NCBI RefSeq assembly: GCF_030812255.1 | Contig: NZ_JAUSSH010000002.1 | Location: forward strand, 62,001 to 126,000 | Direction of reading: 5' to 3' | Length of the DNA: 64,000 bases | DNA from: Paeniglutamicibacter psychrophenolicus | Lineage (GTDB): Bacteria; Actinomycetota; Actinomycetes; Actinomycetales; Micrococcaceae | Shown here: positions 42,439 through 51,916 of the stretch, in pieces | How the letters are laid out: each line of letters begins with the position of its first letter | Position numbering within the stretch: position 1 is the stretch's first letter | Made by a program: the position numbers and the translations under genes | Notes under the pieces: model-generated | Database searches by the model: none | Told to the model about the DNA's origin: nothing | Seen by the model: only the letters and a program-made list of their open reading frames with translations

Positions 42439-43968
42439 ATGAATCGTGAAAACCCCACACCCGGCCCCGCGCCGCGCTCCGGAAACACCCTGGCCGACGG
42501 CCGGCCGAAGTCGGCACTTACCGCCGAAGACGCAGGCATGCACAAGGGACTCAAATCCCGGCAGATCCAGATGATCGCGATCGGCGGGGCCATCGGCACC
42601 GGCCTGTTCATGGGCGCCGGGGGCCGGCTCGCCGGCGCCGGACCGGCATTGATGTTCAGCTATGCGGTCTGCGGGTTCTTCGCCTTCCTGATCCTGCGCG
42701 CGCTGGGCGAACTGGTCGTCCACCGCCCCTCCTCGGGCTCCTTCGTCTCCTACGCCCGCGAGTTCTTTGGTGAGAAGGCGGCGTTCGTCACCGGCTGGCT
42801 GTACTGGCTCAACTGGGCCATGACCGCGATCGTGGACATCACCGCGATCGCGCTGTACATGAACTTCTTCGCCAAGTACGTGCCGTGGATCGGCGCGGTT
42901 CCGCAGTGGACCTGGGCCTTGGCGGCGCTGCTGCTGGTGCTGGGGCTGAATCTGGTCTCGGTGAAGGTCTTCGGCGAGCTGGAGTTCTGGTTCGCGCTGA
43001 TCAAGGTCGTCGCGCTGGTGGCGTTCCTGGCGGTGGGCATCTGGTTTGTCATCTTCGGGTCCCCGGTTCCCGGGCACGAGGTCGGCTTCTCCCTGATCGC
43101 CGACAACGGCGGGTTCTTCCCCAACGGCCTGCTGCCGGTCGTCGTGGTGATGCAGGGCGTGGTATTCGCCTACGCCTCGATCGAGCTGATCGGCACCGCC
43201 GCGGGTGAAACGGAAAACCCCGAGAAGGTCATGCCCAAGGCCATCAACACCGTGATCATCCGTATCGCCGTGTTCTACGTCGGCTCCCTGGTGCTGCTCT
43301 CGCTGCTGCTGCCCTACAGTGCCTACAAGGCCGGCGAATCGCCGTTCGTGACGTTCTTCGGGTCCATCGGCGTCGCCGGCATGGACTCGATCATGAACCT
43401 GGTGGTGCTCACCGCGGCGATGTCCTCGTTGAATGCGGGGCTGTATTCCACCGGGCGCATCCTGCGTTCGATGGCGCTGGCCGGATCCGCGCCGCGCTTC
43501 GCCGCGAGGCTGAACAAGCAGGGTGTGCCCTATGGCGGCATCGCGCTGACCGCCGCGGTGGCCGGCCTGGGCGTGGTGCTCAACGCGATTGTTCCGGCAC
43601 AGGCGTTCGAGATCGTGCTGAACATGGCGGCGCTGGGCATCATCGCCTCCTGGGGAATGATCGTGCTGTGCCAGTTGGCGCTGTTCCGCCTGTCCCGGCG
43701 CGGGGAAATGGCCCGGCCGGCCTTCCGCATGATCGGGGCGCCCTATACCGGGTACCTGACCCTGGCCTTCCTGGCCGCGGTCATCGTGCTGATGGCCTTC
43801 GACTCGCCGGTGGGCACCTGGACCGTGGCCTCGATCATCGTCATCATCCCTGCCCTGATGATCGGCTGGTACGCCTCCCGCGGGCGCATTGCCGACATCG
43901 CCGCGGCACGCGCGGCCGCCGACGAGCGCTACGAATTGGCACTCACCGGCGCCGGCCCCGAGGCCTAG
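42439..43968 (+). CDS. amino-acid permease (APC superfamily, AAT family), probably asparagine/aspartate
   Basis: The 509-residue protein has 12 helices of the APC fold, beginning after a polar N-terminus ([31 protein letters not shown]) typical of AAT-family permeases such as AnsP or GabP. A second signature is [29 protein letters not shown]. Its place after asparaginase and aspartase suggests uptake of asparagine or aspartate by proton symport; the exact substrate is inference. The 177-bp gap before it is C-rich, with a short repeat (CACCCCCC twice), and ends with a GAGAGG ribosome binding site. A strong terminator follows. Confidence 0.86.
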   Translation: MNRENPTPGPAPRSGNTLADGRPKSALTAEDAGMHKGLKSRQIQMIAIGGAIGTGLFMGAGGRLAGAGPALMFSYAVCGFFAFLILRALGELVVHRPSSGSFVSYAREFFGEKAAFVTGWLYWLNWAMTAIVDITAIALYMNFFAKYVPWIGAVPQWTWALAALLLVLGLNLVSVKVFGELEFWFALIKVVALVAFLAVGIWFVIFGSPVPGHEVGFSLIADNGGFFPNGLLPVVVVMQGVVFAYASIELIGTAAGETENPEKVMPKAINTVIIRIAVFYVGSLVLLSLLLPYSAYKAGESPFVTFFGSIGVAGMDSIMNLVVLTAAMSSLNAGLYSTGRILRSMALAGSAPRFAARLNKQGVPYGGIALTAAVAGLGVVLNAIVPAQAFEIVLNMAALGIIASWGMIVLCQLALFRLSRRGEMARPAFRMIGAPYTGYLTLAFLAAVIVLMAFDSPVGTWTVASIIVIIPALMIGWYASRGRIADIAAARAAADERYELALTGAGPEA

Positions 43969-43999
43969 CCGCCGCGGCGGCTGGCCGCCGAACCACGCA

Positions 44000-44036
44000 A
44001 CCGCACCCCCGCAAACACTGTTTGCGGGGGTGCGGT
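44000..44036 (+). terminator. terminator after the amino-acid permease
   Basis: A perfect 17-bp stem (44000-44016 with 44020-44036) with a 3-nt loop, rich in GC, ends the fadR-type/asparaginase/aspA/permease operon. There is no clear T-tract. Confidence 0.78.
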
Positions 44037-44173
44037 CGTATCCGCGAATGGGCCTGCGGATTCAATCAACCCTGTGGCCCGGGCCCAAGCCCATGGCCGA
44101 TCGGTTTCGCGTGGGTGGTAGTCCGGATGAAGGTACGGTTCCTGCGACGGAGTCCGTTCCTCCGGGTTCCGAA

Positions 44174-44217
44174 GCGGCCCGGCTCCTGCACCAGGGGGAG
44201 TGCAGGAACCGGGCCGC
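44174..44217 (-). terminator. hairpin after the MHS transporter gene
   Basis: A 17-bp stem with one mismatch (44174-44190 with 44201-44217) lies about 95 bp past the stop of the minus-strand transporter and would terminate it. The remaining bases of the gap 43969-44311 show no gene. Confidence 0.6.
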
Positions 44218-44311
44218 AGCGTTCGGGGCCGGTCGGCGCAAACGCCGGACCGTCCGGGGTGGGGGCAGGGATGGGAAGCGGGTCAGGTGTTGGCAGGGGA
44301 TCCGTTGCCCG

Positions 44312-45640
44312 CTAGGTTTCTCGAATCAGGTTGCTGTCCTTGGTTTCCTTCATGAGTATGCCGGTCACAAGCGTTATGGCTGCAACGGTGATCAGGTAGT
44401 AGAGGAACCAATCGGCGTGGCCCTTCTGGGCCAGGGCGGCGTTGATATAGGGGGCTGTTCCACCGAAGATGGCCGTGGCCAGTGACAGCGGACCGGCGAC
44501 TCCTGCCGCGCGAACCCTGGTCGGGAAGACCTCGGCCCAAATCGCGCCGTTGACGCCGAAGAGCAGGGCCATCACCGTCATGGCAGCCAGCAGGGCCGTC
44601 ACCAGGCCGGCGAAGCTTCCGTCCACGAGGCGGTGGATCGGAATGGTCAGCAGGACGAACGCAATGCCGAAGGCGATGACCAGCGGCTTGCGGCCGATGC
44701 GGTCTCCGAGCCATCCCGCCAGCAGCACTGCTCCAAGGAAGTAGACCTGGGCGATGAGACTTGCCGTCAGCGCGCTGGAGGAATCCTGTCCGTGTTGAAT
44801 CTGGGCGTAGGTGGGCATGAAGATCAGCCACGTGTAGAACATGATCGAACCGCCGGCAGACAGGCCGAAGACGACGAGAATTGCTTTCCAGTGGTGCGCC
44901 AGTCCCTGCTTGTGCGGCGCTGCGGAGGCCGGCCCCGTCGCGGGGTCGGTGCTCTTGGAGGCTTCCTCGAAGGCATCGGTTTCCGTCAACCGTCGGCGCA
45001 GATACAGCGCGTACAGACCCAACACGCCGCCGATGCCGAAGGCGACGCGCCAACCCCATTCACGGACGTCGGTCTCGGAGAGATTGGAGGTCAAAAGCAG
45101 TCCGGTGAGGGTGGCAAGGATGGTGCCGAGCACGACGCTGAACCAGGACGTGCTGCCAAAGAAGGCCCGGCGACCGCGCGGGGCGCGCTCTACCAGGTAG
45201 GTGACGGAGGTTCCCATCTCACCGCCATGTGCCAACCCCTGGATGAGGCGGGCGAGCAGCAGTACCACCGATGCGGCAATTCCGATTGACCCATAGGTGG
45301 GGGTGAAGGCGATGACGATGCTGCCCGAAGCAGTCAGCAGCATGGCGAGGGTCAGGCTCTTGCGCCTGCCTACGCGGTCTGCGTAGGCACCGAAGAGGAA
45401 GCCGCCCAACGGGCGGGTGATGAAGCCGACGGCAAAGACCGCCAGGGTGGCCAGGAGCGCAGATGCTGCATTTTCCGGCTTGAAGAACTGGACCGCGAAG
45501 TATGGGGCGAAGATGGAGTAGATGGTCCAGTCGTACCATTCGAGCGAGTTGCCGAAATTGACCGCAATCAGGTCCCGGATCCTCCTGCTGGAGGAGGCCG
45601 AGGCGCGTTGCTTTACTTGGGTCCCGCTGGCCTCGCTCAT
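44312..45640 (-). CDS. MFS transporter of the metabolite:H+ symporter (MHS) family
   Basis: The 442-residue protein has 12 helices and the MHS signatures FGNSLEWYDWTIYSIFAPYFAVQFF, GFITRPLGGFLFGAYADRVGRRKSL and RLIQGLAHGGEMGTSVTYLVERAPRGRRAFFGS. MHS members take up organic acids such as citrate, alpha-ketoglutarate, shikimate or aromatic acids. The substrate cannot be read, but its partner flavin reductase-like gene, overlapped by 4 nt, suggests a carboxylate that is oxidised by a two-component system. Its ATG overlaps the preceding stop. Confidence 0.87.
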   Translation of the reverse strand: MSEASGTQVKQRASASSSRRIRDLIAVNFGNSLEWYDWTIYSIFAPYFAVQFFKPENAASALLATLAVFAVGFITRPLGGFLFGAYADRVGRRKSLTLAMLLTASGSIVIAFTPTYGSIGIAASVVLLLARLIQGLAHGGEMGTSVTYLVERAPRGRRAFFGSTSWFSVVLGTILATLTGLLLTSNLSETDVREWGWRVAFGIGGVLGLYALYLRRRLTETDAFEEASKSTDPATGPASAAPHKQGLAHHWKAILVVFGLSAGGSIMFYTWLIFMPTYAQIQHGQDSSSALTASLIAQVYFLGAVLLAGWLGDRIGRKPLVIAFGIAFVLLTIPIHRLVDGSFAGLVTALLAAMTVMALLFGVNGAIWAEVFPTRVRAAGVAGPLSLATAIFGGTAPYINAALAQKGHADWFLYYLITVAAITLVTGILMKETKDSNLIRET

Positions 45641-46293
45641 GCTGCTCGTCCTTCCAAGCCAAATTGGGCATCCTGGTCCGCGCCGGGAACACGCATCTCG
45701 AAGGTGTCTCGGACCACGGTGTAGTCAAAGTATCCCAAGCGGGCAATCGGCTCGATTTTCTTGATGTCCAGCCGCCCGTCGACGGTGATCACCTGGTCGT
45801 CGATGTGGATCATCTCGACCGTGGCGAAGACGATGTCGACCGTGCCGACTGCGGAGTTGCCCGGAACCCGGTGGGTGGAGTGGTATTTGCATTCGAACTT
45901 CACGGGGCTTTCCTTGACCATCGGCACGGGGAAGTTGTCCGCGTAGGTGCGCTCCAGTCCAAGGTGGTCGAACTCGCTTTCCCCGGGCTCCAGGGCCATC
46001 GCGCTCTTGTTCACGGCTTCACGCAGTGGGTAGGTTGCCATGTTCCACACGAACCATCCGGTGGTTTCGGCGTTGATGACGGTGTCCTTCCGCCGCCCGT
46101 CGGGGTATTGGTTGGCGGAGAACATGACCATTGGCGGATCGAAGGTGAGGTTCTGCCACTGGCTGTAGGGAGCGATGTTTTCCACGCCGTCCGTGCTCAC
46201 GCTCGAGAGCCAGCCGATGGGTCGGGGCACGGTGCAGCTTTTGAACGGCGAGTACGGCAGTGGGCTTGCTTCGAGTGCGGGGCGGTACTTCAA
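45637..46293 (-). CDS. flavin reductase family protein (FMN-binding split barrel)
   Basis: The 218-residue protein has the split-barrel flavin reductase fold: CTVPRPIGWLSSVSTDGVENIAPYSQWQNLTFDPPMVMFSAN with the flavin-binding PRPIGW and conserved strand pattern, and NATYPLREAVNKSA-like sequences further on. Members reduce FMN for two-component monooxygenases or act as FMN-dependent hydrolase/oxidoreductases. The start is a TTG with GGAGG 6 nt upstream. It heads the operon with the MHS transporter (4-nt overlap) and is divergent from a GntR regulator. No oxygenase component is nearby. Confidence 0.82.
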   Translation of the reverse strand: MKYRPALEASPLPYSPFKSCTVPRPIGWLSSVSTDGVENIAPYSQWQNLTFDPPMVMFSANQYPDGRRKDTVINAETTGWFVWNMATYPLREAVNKSAMALEPGESEFDHLGLERTYADNFPVPMVKESPVKFECKYHSTHRVPGNSAVGTVDIVFATVEMIHIDDQVITVDGRLDIKKIEPIARLGYFDYTVVRDTFEMRVPGADQDAQFGLEGRAA

Positions 46294-46354
46294 GAGGTTC
46301 CTCCAAAGTGACGTGCTTCACGGTAACTTGGTCAGCCTATGCCATATACGCGGA

Positions 46355-46371
46355 ATATATCAAGGGTATAT
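46355..46371. promoter_or_regulatory. AT-rich operator candidate between flavin reductase and GntR genes
   Basis: ATATA (46355-46359) and TATAT (46367-46371) flank a 7-nt centre in a short AT-rich patch of the 118-bp divergent gap; another ATATA lies at 46344. The pattern fits the palindromic sites of FCD-type GntR regulators such as the one starting at 46412. Confidence 0.4.
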
Positions 46372-46411
46372 TTCTGTTGATTGTGTAGCCTGAGAGGAGA
46401 AGGGAAGTGTT

Positions 46412-47074
46412 ATGACCAAAGCCGATGACGCCTATGTGCTACTGGCCGAAATGATCGAAGTCGGGCGTTTGTCGCCGGGGGACTTCCACACGGAGAGCGG
46501 CCTGGTGGAGGAATTGGGGATCGGCCGAACCCCGCTGCGCGAGGCGGTCCAGCGCCTGGATCGCGATCGCCTGGTGCGCATCCGTCCGGGGCGGGGGATA
46601 GAGATCCCGACAAATTCCGTCGAGGACCAATTGCGCCGTCTCGAGGTGAGGCGGGCCGTGGAGCCGCTGGCGGTCGCCCTGGCCTGCGAGCGGGCCACCC
46701 CCGGCGAGCTGGCGGCCGTTGGGGTGCTGGCTGATGAGCTGGTCGAAATAAACGGGCTCGAGGCCTATGTCGCGGCGGTTCGCGATACCCACAGGCTTTT
46801 GTGCGAGGCCGCGCACAACGAGTACCTCTCCGACACCATGACGCCCTTGCAGGGGCTTTCGAGGAAATTCTGGCTGGCCCACGTTTTGGACCCCGAGGCG
46901 GAGGTTGGCGCCGGCAAGGAACTGCATCTGGCTCTGCTTCGGCACATGGTGGCCCGGGATGCCGAAGCGGCGGCGACGGCCTCGATTCGCCTGAACGACT
47001 ACCTGGTTGAATTCGCGCTTGGCGTTGCGACGCGCAAAGCCCGCGTCGGCAGGCGGGCGGCCGCCGCATACTGA
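46412..47074 (+). CDS. GntR family transcriptional regulator (FCD domain)
   Basis: The 220-residue protein has an N-terminal GntR winged helix (DAYVLLAEMIEVGRLSPGDFHTESGLVEELGIGRTPLREAVQRL) and an all-helical FCD ligand domain (EVRRAVEPLAVALACERATPGELAAV, DTHRLLCEAAHNEYLSDTM). It is divergent from the flavin reductase/MHS transporter operon and probably controls it in response to the transported acid. AGGAG and AGGGA stand before the ATG. Confidence 0.87.
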   Translation: MTKADDAYVLLAEMIEVGRLSPGDFHTESGLVEELGIGRTPLREAVQRLDRDRLVRIRPGRGIEIPTNSVEDQLRRLEVRRAVEPLAVALACERATPGELAAVGVLADELVEINGLEAYVAAVRDTHRLLCEAAHNEYLSDTMTPLQGLSRKFWLAHVLDPEAEVGAGKELHLALLRHMVARDAEAAATASIRLNDYLVEFALGVATRKARVGRRAAAAY

Positions 47075-47125
47075 GCGGACCGGGATGAAGTCGACGGTCT
47101 TTCGAGCGTTGACGCCGAAGCGCAA

Positions 47126-47162
47126 GGGGAGTGCCGGCAAGCATGGGCTGCCGGCACTCCCC
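47126..47162. terminator. bidirectional terminator hairpin between GntR and peroxiredoxin genes
   Basis: A perfect 14-bp stem (47126-47139 with 47149-47162) with a 9-nt loop lies between the ends of two convergent genes. Confidence 0.78.
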
Positions 47163-47185
47163 GTGTGGGTTCGAGTGAGAGGTGT

Positions 47186-47674
47186 CTAGATGCCGAGCTC
47201 CCCGCGCAGCCTGCCCACATGCCCGCTCGCGGCCACGTTGTATTCGGCCAGTGAGACCACTCCGTCGCCGTCGACCACCACGGTGCTGCGCAGTGTGCCG
47301 GAGGACTTCCGGCCGTTGGATTCCTTTTCCCCATACGAGCCATAGGCGGTGGCCACGGCGAAATCGGGATCTGAAAGCAGTGGGAAGTTCAGTGATTCGG
47401 CCTCGGCGAACGAAGCCAGTGCAGGGCCTCGGTCCGGGGAAATTCCCAACACCTCGTACCCGGCGGCCCGCAGCGAATTCAGGTTGTCCCGGAAATCGCA
47501 GGCCTCGGTGGTGCAGCCGGGGGTGGCCGCCTTGGGATAGAAGTACACGACGACGTTCTTGCCCGCGTAGTCGCCCAGCGAGACCTGCCGGCCGGTGGCG
47601 TCGGCCAAGGTGAATTGCGGTGCGCGCCGCCCAACGGCCAGCGGCGATGAAAGTTCAGACACAAGCGACTCCAT
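47186..47674 (-). CDS. thiol peroxidase / peroxiredoxin of the BCP (PrxQ) family
   Basis: The enzyme reduces hydrogen peroxide and organic hydroperoxides through a cysteine cycle. The 162-residue protein has the PrxQ motif YPKAATPGCTTEACDFRDN, with a peroxidatic Cys and a resolving Cys four residues later, and the usual thioredoxin-fold strands (VLGISPDRG, STVVVDGDGVV). The start at ATG 47674 is chosen; GGA lies 7 nt upstream and a further ATG at 47686 is weaker. The gene stands alone. It is not obviously tied to urate oxidase, whose H2O2 product lies 40 kb away. Confidence 0.88.
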   Translation of the reverse strand: MESLVSELSSPLAVGRRAPQFTLADATGRQVSLGDYAGKNVVVYFYPKAATPGCTTEACDFRDNLNSLRAAGYEVLGISPDRGPALASFAEAESLNFPLLSDPDFAVATAYGSYGEKESNGRKSSGTLRSTVVVDGDGVVSLAEYNVAASGHVGRLRGELGI

Positions 47675-47966
47675 TCGTTTCCACATCCTGATAATTCAAT
47701 TTCATACTATTGCTTGTGTGGCGGACCAACAAGGGGTGAGCGGGGGTGAAAACCGCGCATTGCACACCCGTCGGGGCGCCGATCGGGCCCGCATACCGCG
47801 CGGGATGTACGCGGGGGGCAAAAAGTCAGTCCTGGGGAGGGTCAAACCGTGGGGCATCGAGGGTAGAGTGACCAATGCCCGGCTGAAAAGTGCCGCGTTG
47901 CCGCCCCGGCTGGGCCACTGGACCACGGTGGTTGCGCGGGGCAAAAACCATGAGGAAACCCACCCG

Positions 47967-49700
47967 ATGCTCTTAAAGCTCATACTTCGACATTCGAAAC
48001 CCTACAAGTGGTGGATCGCCGCCGTGCTGTTCTTCCAGCTCGCCACCACGATCGCCACCCTGTTCCTGCCCAGCCTCAACGCCCGGATCATCGACACCGG
48101 CGTGGTCAAGGGCGACACCGACTTCATCTGGCGCACCGGCGGCGTGATGCTGGCCGTCGCCTTCGTCCAGGTGCTCACCGCGATTGCCGCGGTGTACTTC
48201 GGCGCGAAGACCGCCATGGCCATCGGCCGCGACCTGCGCCATTCCGTCTTTGACGCCGTCACCGGGTTCTCCGCCCAGGACGTGAACAAGTTCGGCGCCG
48301 CAACGCTGATCACCCGCGGCACCAACGACGTGCAGCAGGTGCAGATGCTGGTGCTGATGGGCCTGAACTTCATGGTTTCCGCCCCCATCATGTGCATCGG
48401 CGGCATCATCATGGCGCTGCGCGAGGACGTCGGCCTGTCCTGGCTGGTTTGGGTCTCCGTGCCCGTCCTGCTGGTGGTCGTCGGCGTCCTGGTCATCTTC
48501 CTGATGCCGCTCTTCCGCCAGATGCAGGACCGCATCGACGGGATCAACGGGGTGCTGCGCGAGCAGATCACCGGCATCCGCGTGGTGCGTGCCTTCGTGC
48601 GCGAACCCCACGAGACCGAGCGCTTCGAGGAGGCCAACGCCAAGCTCACCCGCGTCGGCGTGAAAGTCGGCAACCTCTTCGTGTTGATGTTCCCGCTGAT
48701 CGGCATGATCCTGCACATCGCCACCGCCTCCGTGCTGTGGTTCGGCGGACACCGCGTGGAGACGGGCGAAATGCAGGTCGGCGCGCTGACCGCCTTCCTG
48801 CAGTACCTGCTGCAGATCCTCATCGCGGTGATGATGGGAACCTTCATGGCCATGATGATTCCCCGTGCCATCGTCTGCGCCGAGCGCATCGACGAGGTCA
48901 CCACCATGACCCCGTCGCTCACCGACCAGCACGAGCACGTCACCGAGATGGACGCCCCCGGAACCATCGAGTTCCGCAACGTCACCTTCGGCTACCCCGG
49001 TGCCGAGGCGCCGGTGCTCAACAACATCTCCTTCACCGCCCGCCGCGGCGAAACCACCGCCATCGTCGGGTCCACCGGCTCGGGCAAGTCCACGCTGCTG
49101 AACCTGATCCCGCGGCTCTACGACGCGAGGGAAGGCCAGGTGCTGGTGGGCGGGGCCCCTGTCACCAAGCTGACCCGCGCGCAGATTTCCGCCTCGGTGG
49201 CCACCGTGCCGCAGCGCCCCTACCTCTTCTCCGGAACCGTGGCCTCCAACCTGCGCTTCGGCGCGGAGCACGCCGGCGACGAGGAGCTGTGGGACGCCCT
49301 GCGCACCGCGCAGGCCGAGGACTTCGTCGCAGCACGCGAGGACGGCCTGAACGGGAAGATCTCCCAGGGCGGCACCAACGTCTCCGGAGGGCAGCGCCAG
49401 CGCCTGTGCATCGCCCGGGCCCTGGCCGCGAAACCCGAGGTCTACCTCTTTGACGATTCCTTCTCCGCCCTCGACGTGGCAACCGACGCGCACCTGCGGG
49501 CCGCGCTGAAGGAACCCACCAAGGATGCGGCGGTCATCATCGTCGCCCAACGCATCTCCACAATCACCGCGGCCGACCAGATCCTGGTCCTGGACCACGG
49601 CGAGATCGTGGCCCGCGGAACGCACGAGGAACTCCTGGAATCCTCGGAAACCTACCAGGAAATCGTGACCAGCCAGCTGGCAGTGGAGGAGGTGGCCTAA
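47967..49700 (+). CDS. ABC exporter half, degenerate nucleotide-binding site
   Basis: The 577-residue protein is an ABC exporter half: six membrane helices (residues about 15-310, with the REPHETERFEEANAKLTRVG coupling region) and an ATPase domain. The Walker A is GSTGSGKST, the signature VSGGQRQRLCIARALA, the Walker B VYLFDDSFSALD. The residue after the Walker B Asp, normally the catalytic Glu, is Asp here, as in the degenerate half of heterodimeric exporters such as TM287/288 and BmrCD. The partner starts directly after the stop (0-nt gap) and has the normal Glu. Substrate unknown. GAGGAAA lies 8 nt before the ATG at 47967; the 292-bp gap upstream shows no other gene. Confidence 0.88.
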   Translation: MLLKLILRHSKPYKWWIAAVLFFQLATTIATLFLPSLNARIIDTGVVKGDTDFIWRTGGVMLAVAFVQVLTAIAAVYFGAKTAMAIGRDLRHSVFDAVTGFSAQDVNKFGAATLITRGTNDVQQVQMLVLMGLNFMVSAPIMCIGGIIMALREDVGLSWLVWVSVPVLLVVVGVLVIFLMPLFRQMQDRIDGINGVLREQITGIRVVRAFVREPHETERFEEANAKLTRVGVKVGNLFVLMFPLIGMILHIATASVLWFGGHRVETGEMQVGALTAFLQYLLQILIAVMMGTFMAMMIPRAIVCAERIDEVTTMTPSLTDQHEHVTEMDAPGTIEFRNVTFGYPGAEAPVLNNISFTARRGETTAIVGSTGSGKSTLLNLIPRLYDAREGQVLVGGAPVTKLTRAQISASVATVPQRPYLFSGTVASNLRFGAEHAGDEELWDALRTAQAEDFVAAREDGLNGKISQGGTNVSGGQRQRLCIARALAAKPEVYLFDDSFSALDVATDAHLRAALKEPTKDAAVIIVAQRISTITAADQILVLDHGEIVARGTHEELLESSETYQEIVTSQLAVEEVA

Positions 49701-51773
49701 ATGGCAAAACGTACCAAGAAGGAAACGACAGCGGTCGTGGAACCAACCGACGAGATCGACGAGTTCGACACCGCCGGAGCCTCCGACATGTTCGGGGACT
49801 CGATGCCGGTCCGCAAGGCCAAGCACTTCTGGCCCTCGGCCAAGCGCCTGGTGGGGCTGCTGGCCCCGCAAAAACTCGGCATGACCGTGGTCCTGCTGCT
49901 GGCGGCCGCCGGCGTGGTGCTTTCGGTGATCGCACCGAAGATCCTGGGCCAGGCCATGGACGTGATCTTCGCCGGCGCCATTGGCGGGAACATGCCCGCC
50001 AACGTCCCGGTGGAGCAGGTCATTGAGGGGCTGCGCGCCTCCGGGCAGAACGACCTGGCCGAGATGATGTCCAAGATGAACCTCATCCCCGGCGTCGGCA
50101 TCGACTTCCCGCTGCTGAGCCGCTACATCCTCATCGTGCTAGCCATGTACTTCGTGGCCTCGCTGTTCATGTGGGCCTCGGGCTGGTTGCTGAACCGCCT
50201 GGTCATGAAGGTCGTCTACGGCCTGCGCCGCGACGTGGAGCACAAGCTCAACCGGCTGCCGCTGAACTACTTCGACACCCGCCAGCGCGGGGATCTGCTT
50301 TCGCGGGTCACCAACGACGTGGACAACATCCAGAACGCGCTGCAGCAGGCGATCAGCCAGCTGGTTCAATCCCTGCTGACCGTCATCGGCATCATCATCA
50401 TGATGTTCATCATCTCCTGGCAGATGGCGCTCATTGCGCTCATCGCACTGCCGCTGTCCGCGGTCGCCGCGGGCGTCATCGGCTCCCGCGCGCAGGGATT
50501 GTTCACCGCGCAGTGGAAGAACACCGGCGCGCTGAACGGGCAGATCGAGGAATCCTTCTCCGGCCACGACCTGATGAAGGTCTTTGGGCGCGAGCAGGAC
50601 ATGTTGGACCGCTTCCACGAAAAGAACGAGGAGCTCTACAAGGCCTCCTTCGGCGCCCAGTTCGTCTCCGGCATGATCTTCCCGGTCATGAACTTCATCT
50701 CCTACCTGGCCTACGTCGGCATCGCCGTCGTCGGCGGGCTGCGCGTGGCCTCGGGACAAATGTCCCTGGGCGACGCGACCGCGTTCATCCAGTACTCGCG
50801 CGAGTTCACCCAGCCGCTGGGGCAGATGGCCGGCATGGCCAACATGCTCCAGTCCGGCGTGGCCTCCGCGGAGCGCACCTTCGAGCTGCTGGATGCCGAC
50901 GAGCAGGACGAGGACACCGTCACCGCGTCGCTTCCGGCGCGCACCGACGGCCACGTCGAGTTCGAGCACGTCACCTTCTCCTACTCGGAAGACAAGCCGC
51001 TCATCGAGGACCTGTCCTTCGAGGCGCACCCCGGGCACACCGTGGCCATCGTCGGACCCACCGGCGCGGGCAAGACCACGCTGGTGAACCTGGTCATGCG
51101 CTTCTACGAGCTGGATTCCGGGCGCATCACCCTGGACGGGGTGGACGTGACCCAGATCAGCCGCGCCGACCTGCGCTCCAAGGTCGGCATGGTGCTGCAG
51201 GACGCGTGGCTCTTCGGCGGCTCCATCCTGGAGAACATCCGCTACGGGCGCCTGGAGGCCACCGACGAGGAAGTCATCGAGGCGGCCAAGGCCACCTTCG
51301 TCGACCGGTTCGTCCGCGCCCTGCCCGAGGGCTACGAGACGGTCATCGACGAGGAAGGCACCAACGTGTCGGCTGGCGAGAAGCAGCTGATCACGATCGC
51401 GCGCGCGTTCGTGGCCAACCCGTCGCTGCTGATCCTGGACGAGGCGACCTCCTCGGTGGACACCCGCACCGAGCTGCTGGTGCAGAAGGCCATGGCCGCG
51501 CTGCGCAGCGACCGGACCAGCTTCGTGATCGCGCACCGCCTGTCCACCATCCGCGATGCCGACACCATCCTGGTGATGGAAGAGGGCCGGATCGTGGAAC
51601 AGGGCAACCACGAGGTGCTGCTCGCGGCCCGCGGTGCGTATTACCGGCTGTACCAGTCGCAGTTCGCCGGCCCGGCCGAGGCTCTCGACGCGGAAGCCGC
51701 CCCCGGCGGGGCCCCGGTGCTGGAGGGCATCGAGCCCGGTGCGGACGAGACCCGGCTGGAGTCCCACGGCTAG
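49701..51773 (+). CDS. ABC exporter half, catalytic nucleotide-binding site (heterodimer partner)
   Basis: The 690-residue protein is the second exporter half. A polar N-terminal extension of about 60 residues (MAKRTKKETTAVVEPTDEIDEF) precedes six helices with an external loop around residues 100-140. The ATPase domain has Walker A GPTGAGKTT, signature VSAGEKQLITIARAFVANPS, and Walker B LLILDEATSSVD with the catalytic Glu. The VSAGEKQ signature is common in actinobacterial exporters. It starts directly after its partner's stop codon (TAA then ATG). Together they form a heterodimeric multidrug- or lipid-exporter; the substrate is unknown. Confidence 0.9.
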   Translation: MAKRTKKETTAVVEPTDEIDEFDTAGASDMFGDSMPVRKAKHFWPSAKRLVGLLAPQKLGMTVVLLLAAAGVVLSVIAPKILGQAMDVIFAGAIGGNMPANVPVEQVIEGLRASGQNDLAEMMSKMNLIPGVGIDFPLLSRYILIVLAMYFVASLFMWASGWLLNRLVMKVVYGLRRDVEHKLNRLPLNYFDTRQRGDLLSRVTNDVDNIQNALQQAISQLVQSLLTVIGIIIMMFIISWQMALIALIALPLSAVAAGVIGSRAQGLFTAQWKNTGALNGQIEESFSGHDLMKVFGREQDMLDRFHEKNEELYKASFGAQFVSGMIFPVMNFISYLAYVGIAVVGGLRVASGQMSLGDATAFIQYSREFTQPLGQMAGMANMLQSGVASAERTFELLDADEQDEDTVTASLPARTDGHVEFEHVTFSYSEDKPLIEDLSFEAHPGHTVAIVGPTGAGKTTLVNLVMRFYELDSGRITLDGVDVTQISRADLRSKVGMVLQDAWLFGGSILENIRYGRLEATDEEVIEAAKATFVDRFVRALPEGYETVIDEEGTNVSAGEKQLITIARAFVANPSLLILDEATSSVDTRTELLVQKAMAALRSDRTSFVIAHRLSTIRDADTILVMEEGRIVEQGNHEVLLAARGAYYRLYQSQFAGPAEALDAEAAPGGAPVLEGIEPGADETRLESHG

Positions 51774-51789
51774 CACCCGTCGGCTCGTT

Positions 51790-51838
51790 GGTGGCCCCAG
51801 GCGCGATGGATTCACTATCCCTTGCACCCGGGGCCACC
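51790..51838 (+). terminator. possible terminator after the ABC exporter
   Basis: GGTGGCCCC (51790-51798) and GGGGCCACC (51830-51838) pair across a 31-nt loop. The long loop makes it a weak terminator. Confidence 0.4.
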
Positions 51839-51916
51839 TGCGTTTGGTCTTGGACGCCACTTCCGGGTCCGCGACCGGCCACACAATGATTGATCGGGCC
51901 TTGGCCGCGGAACCGC

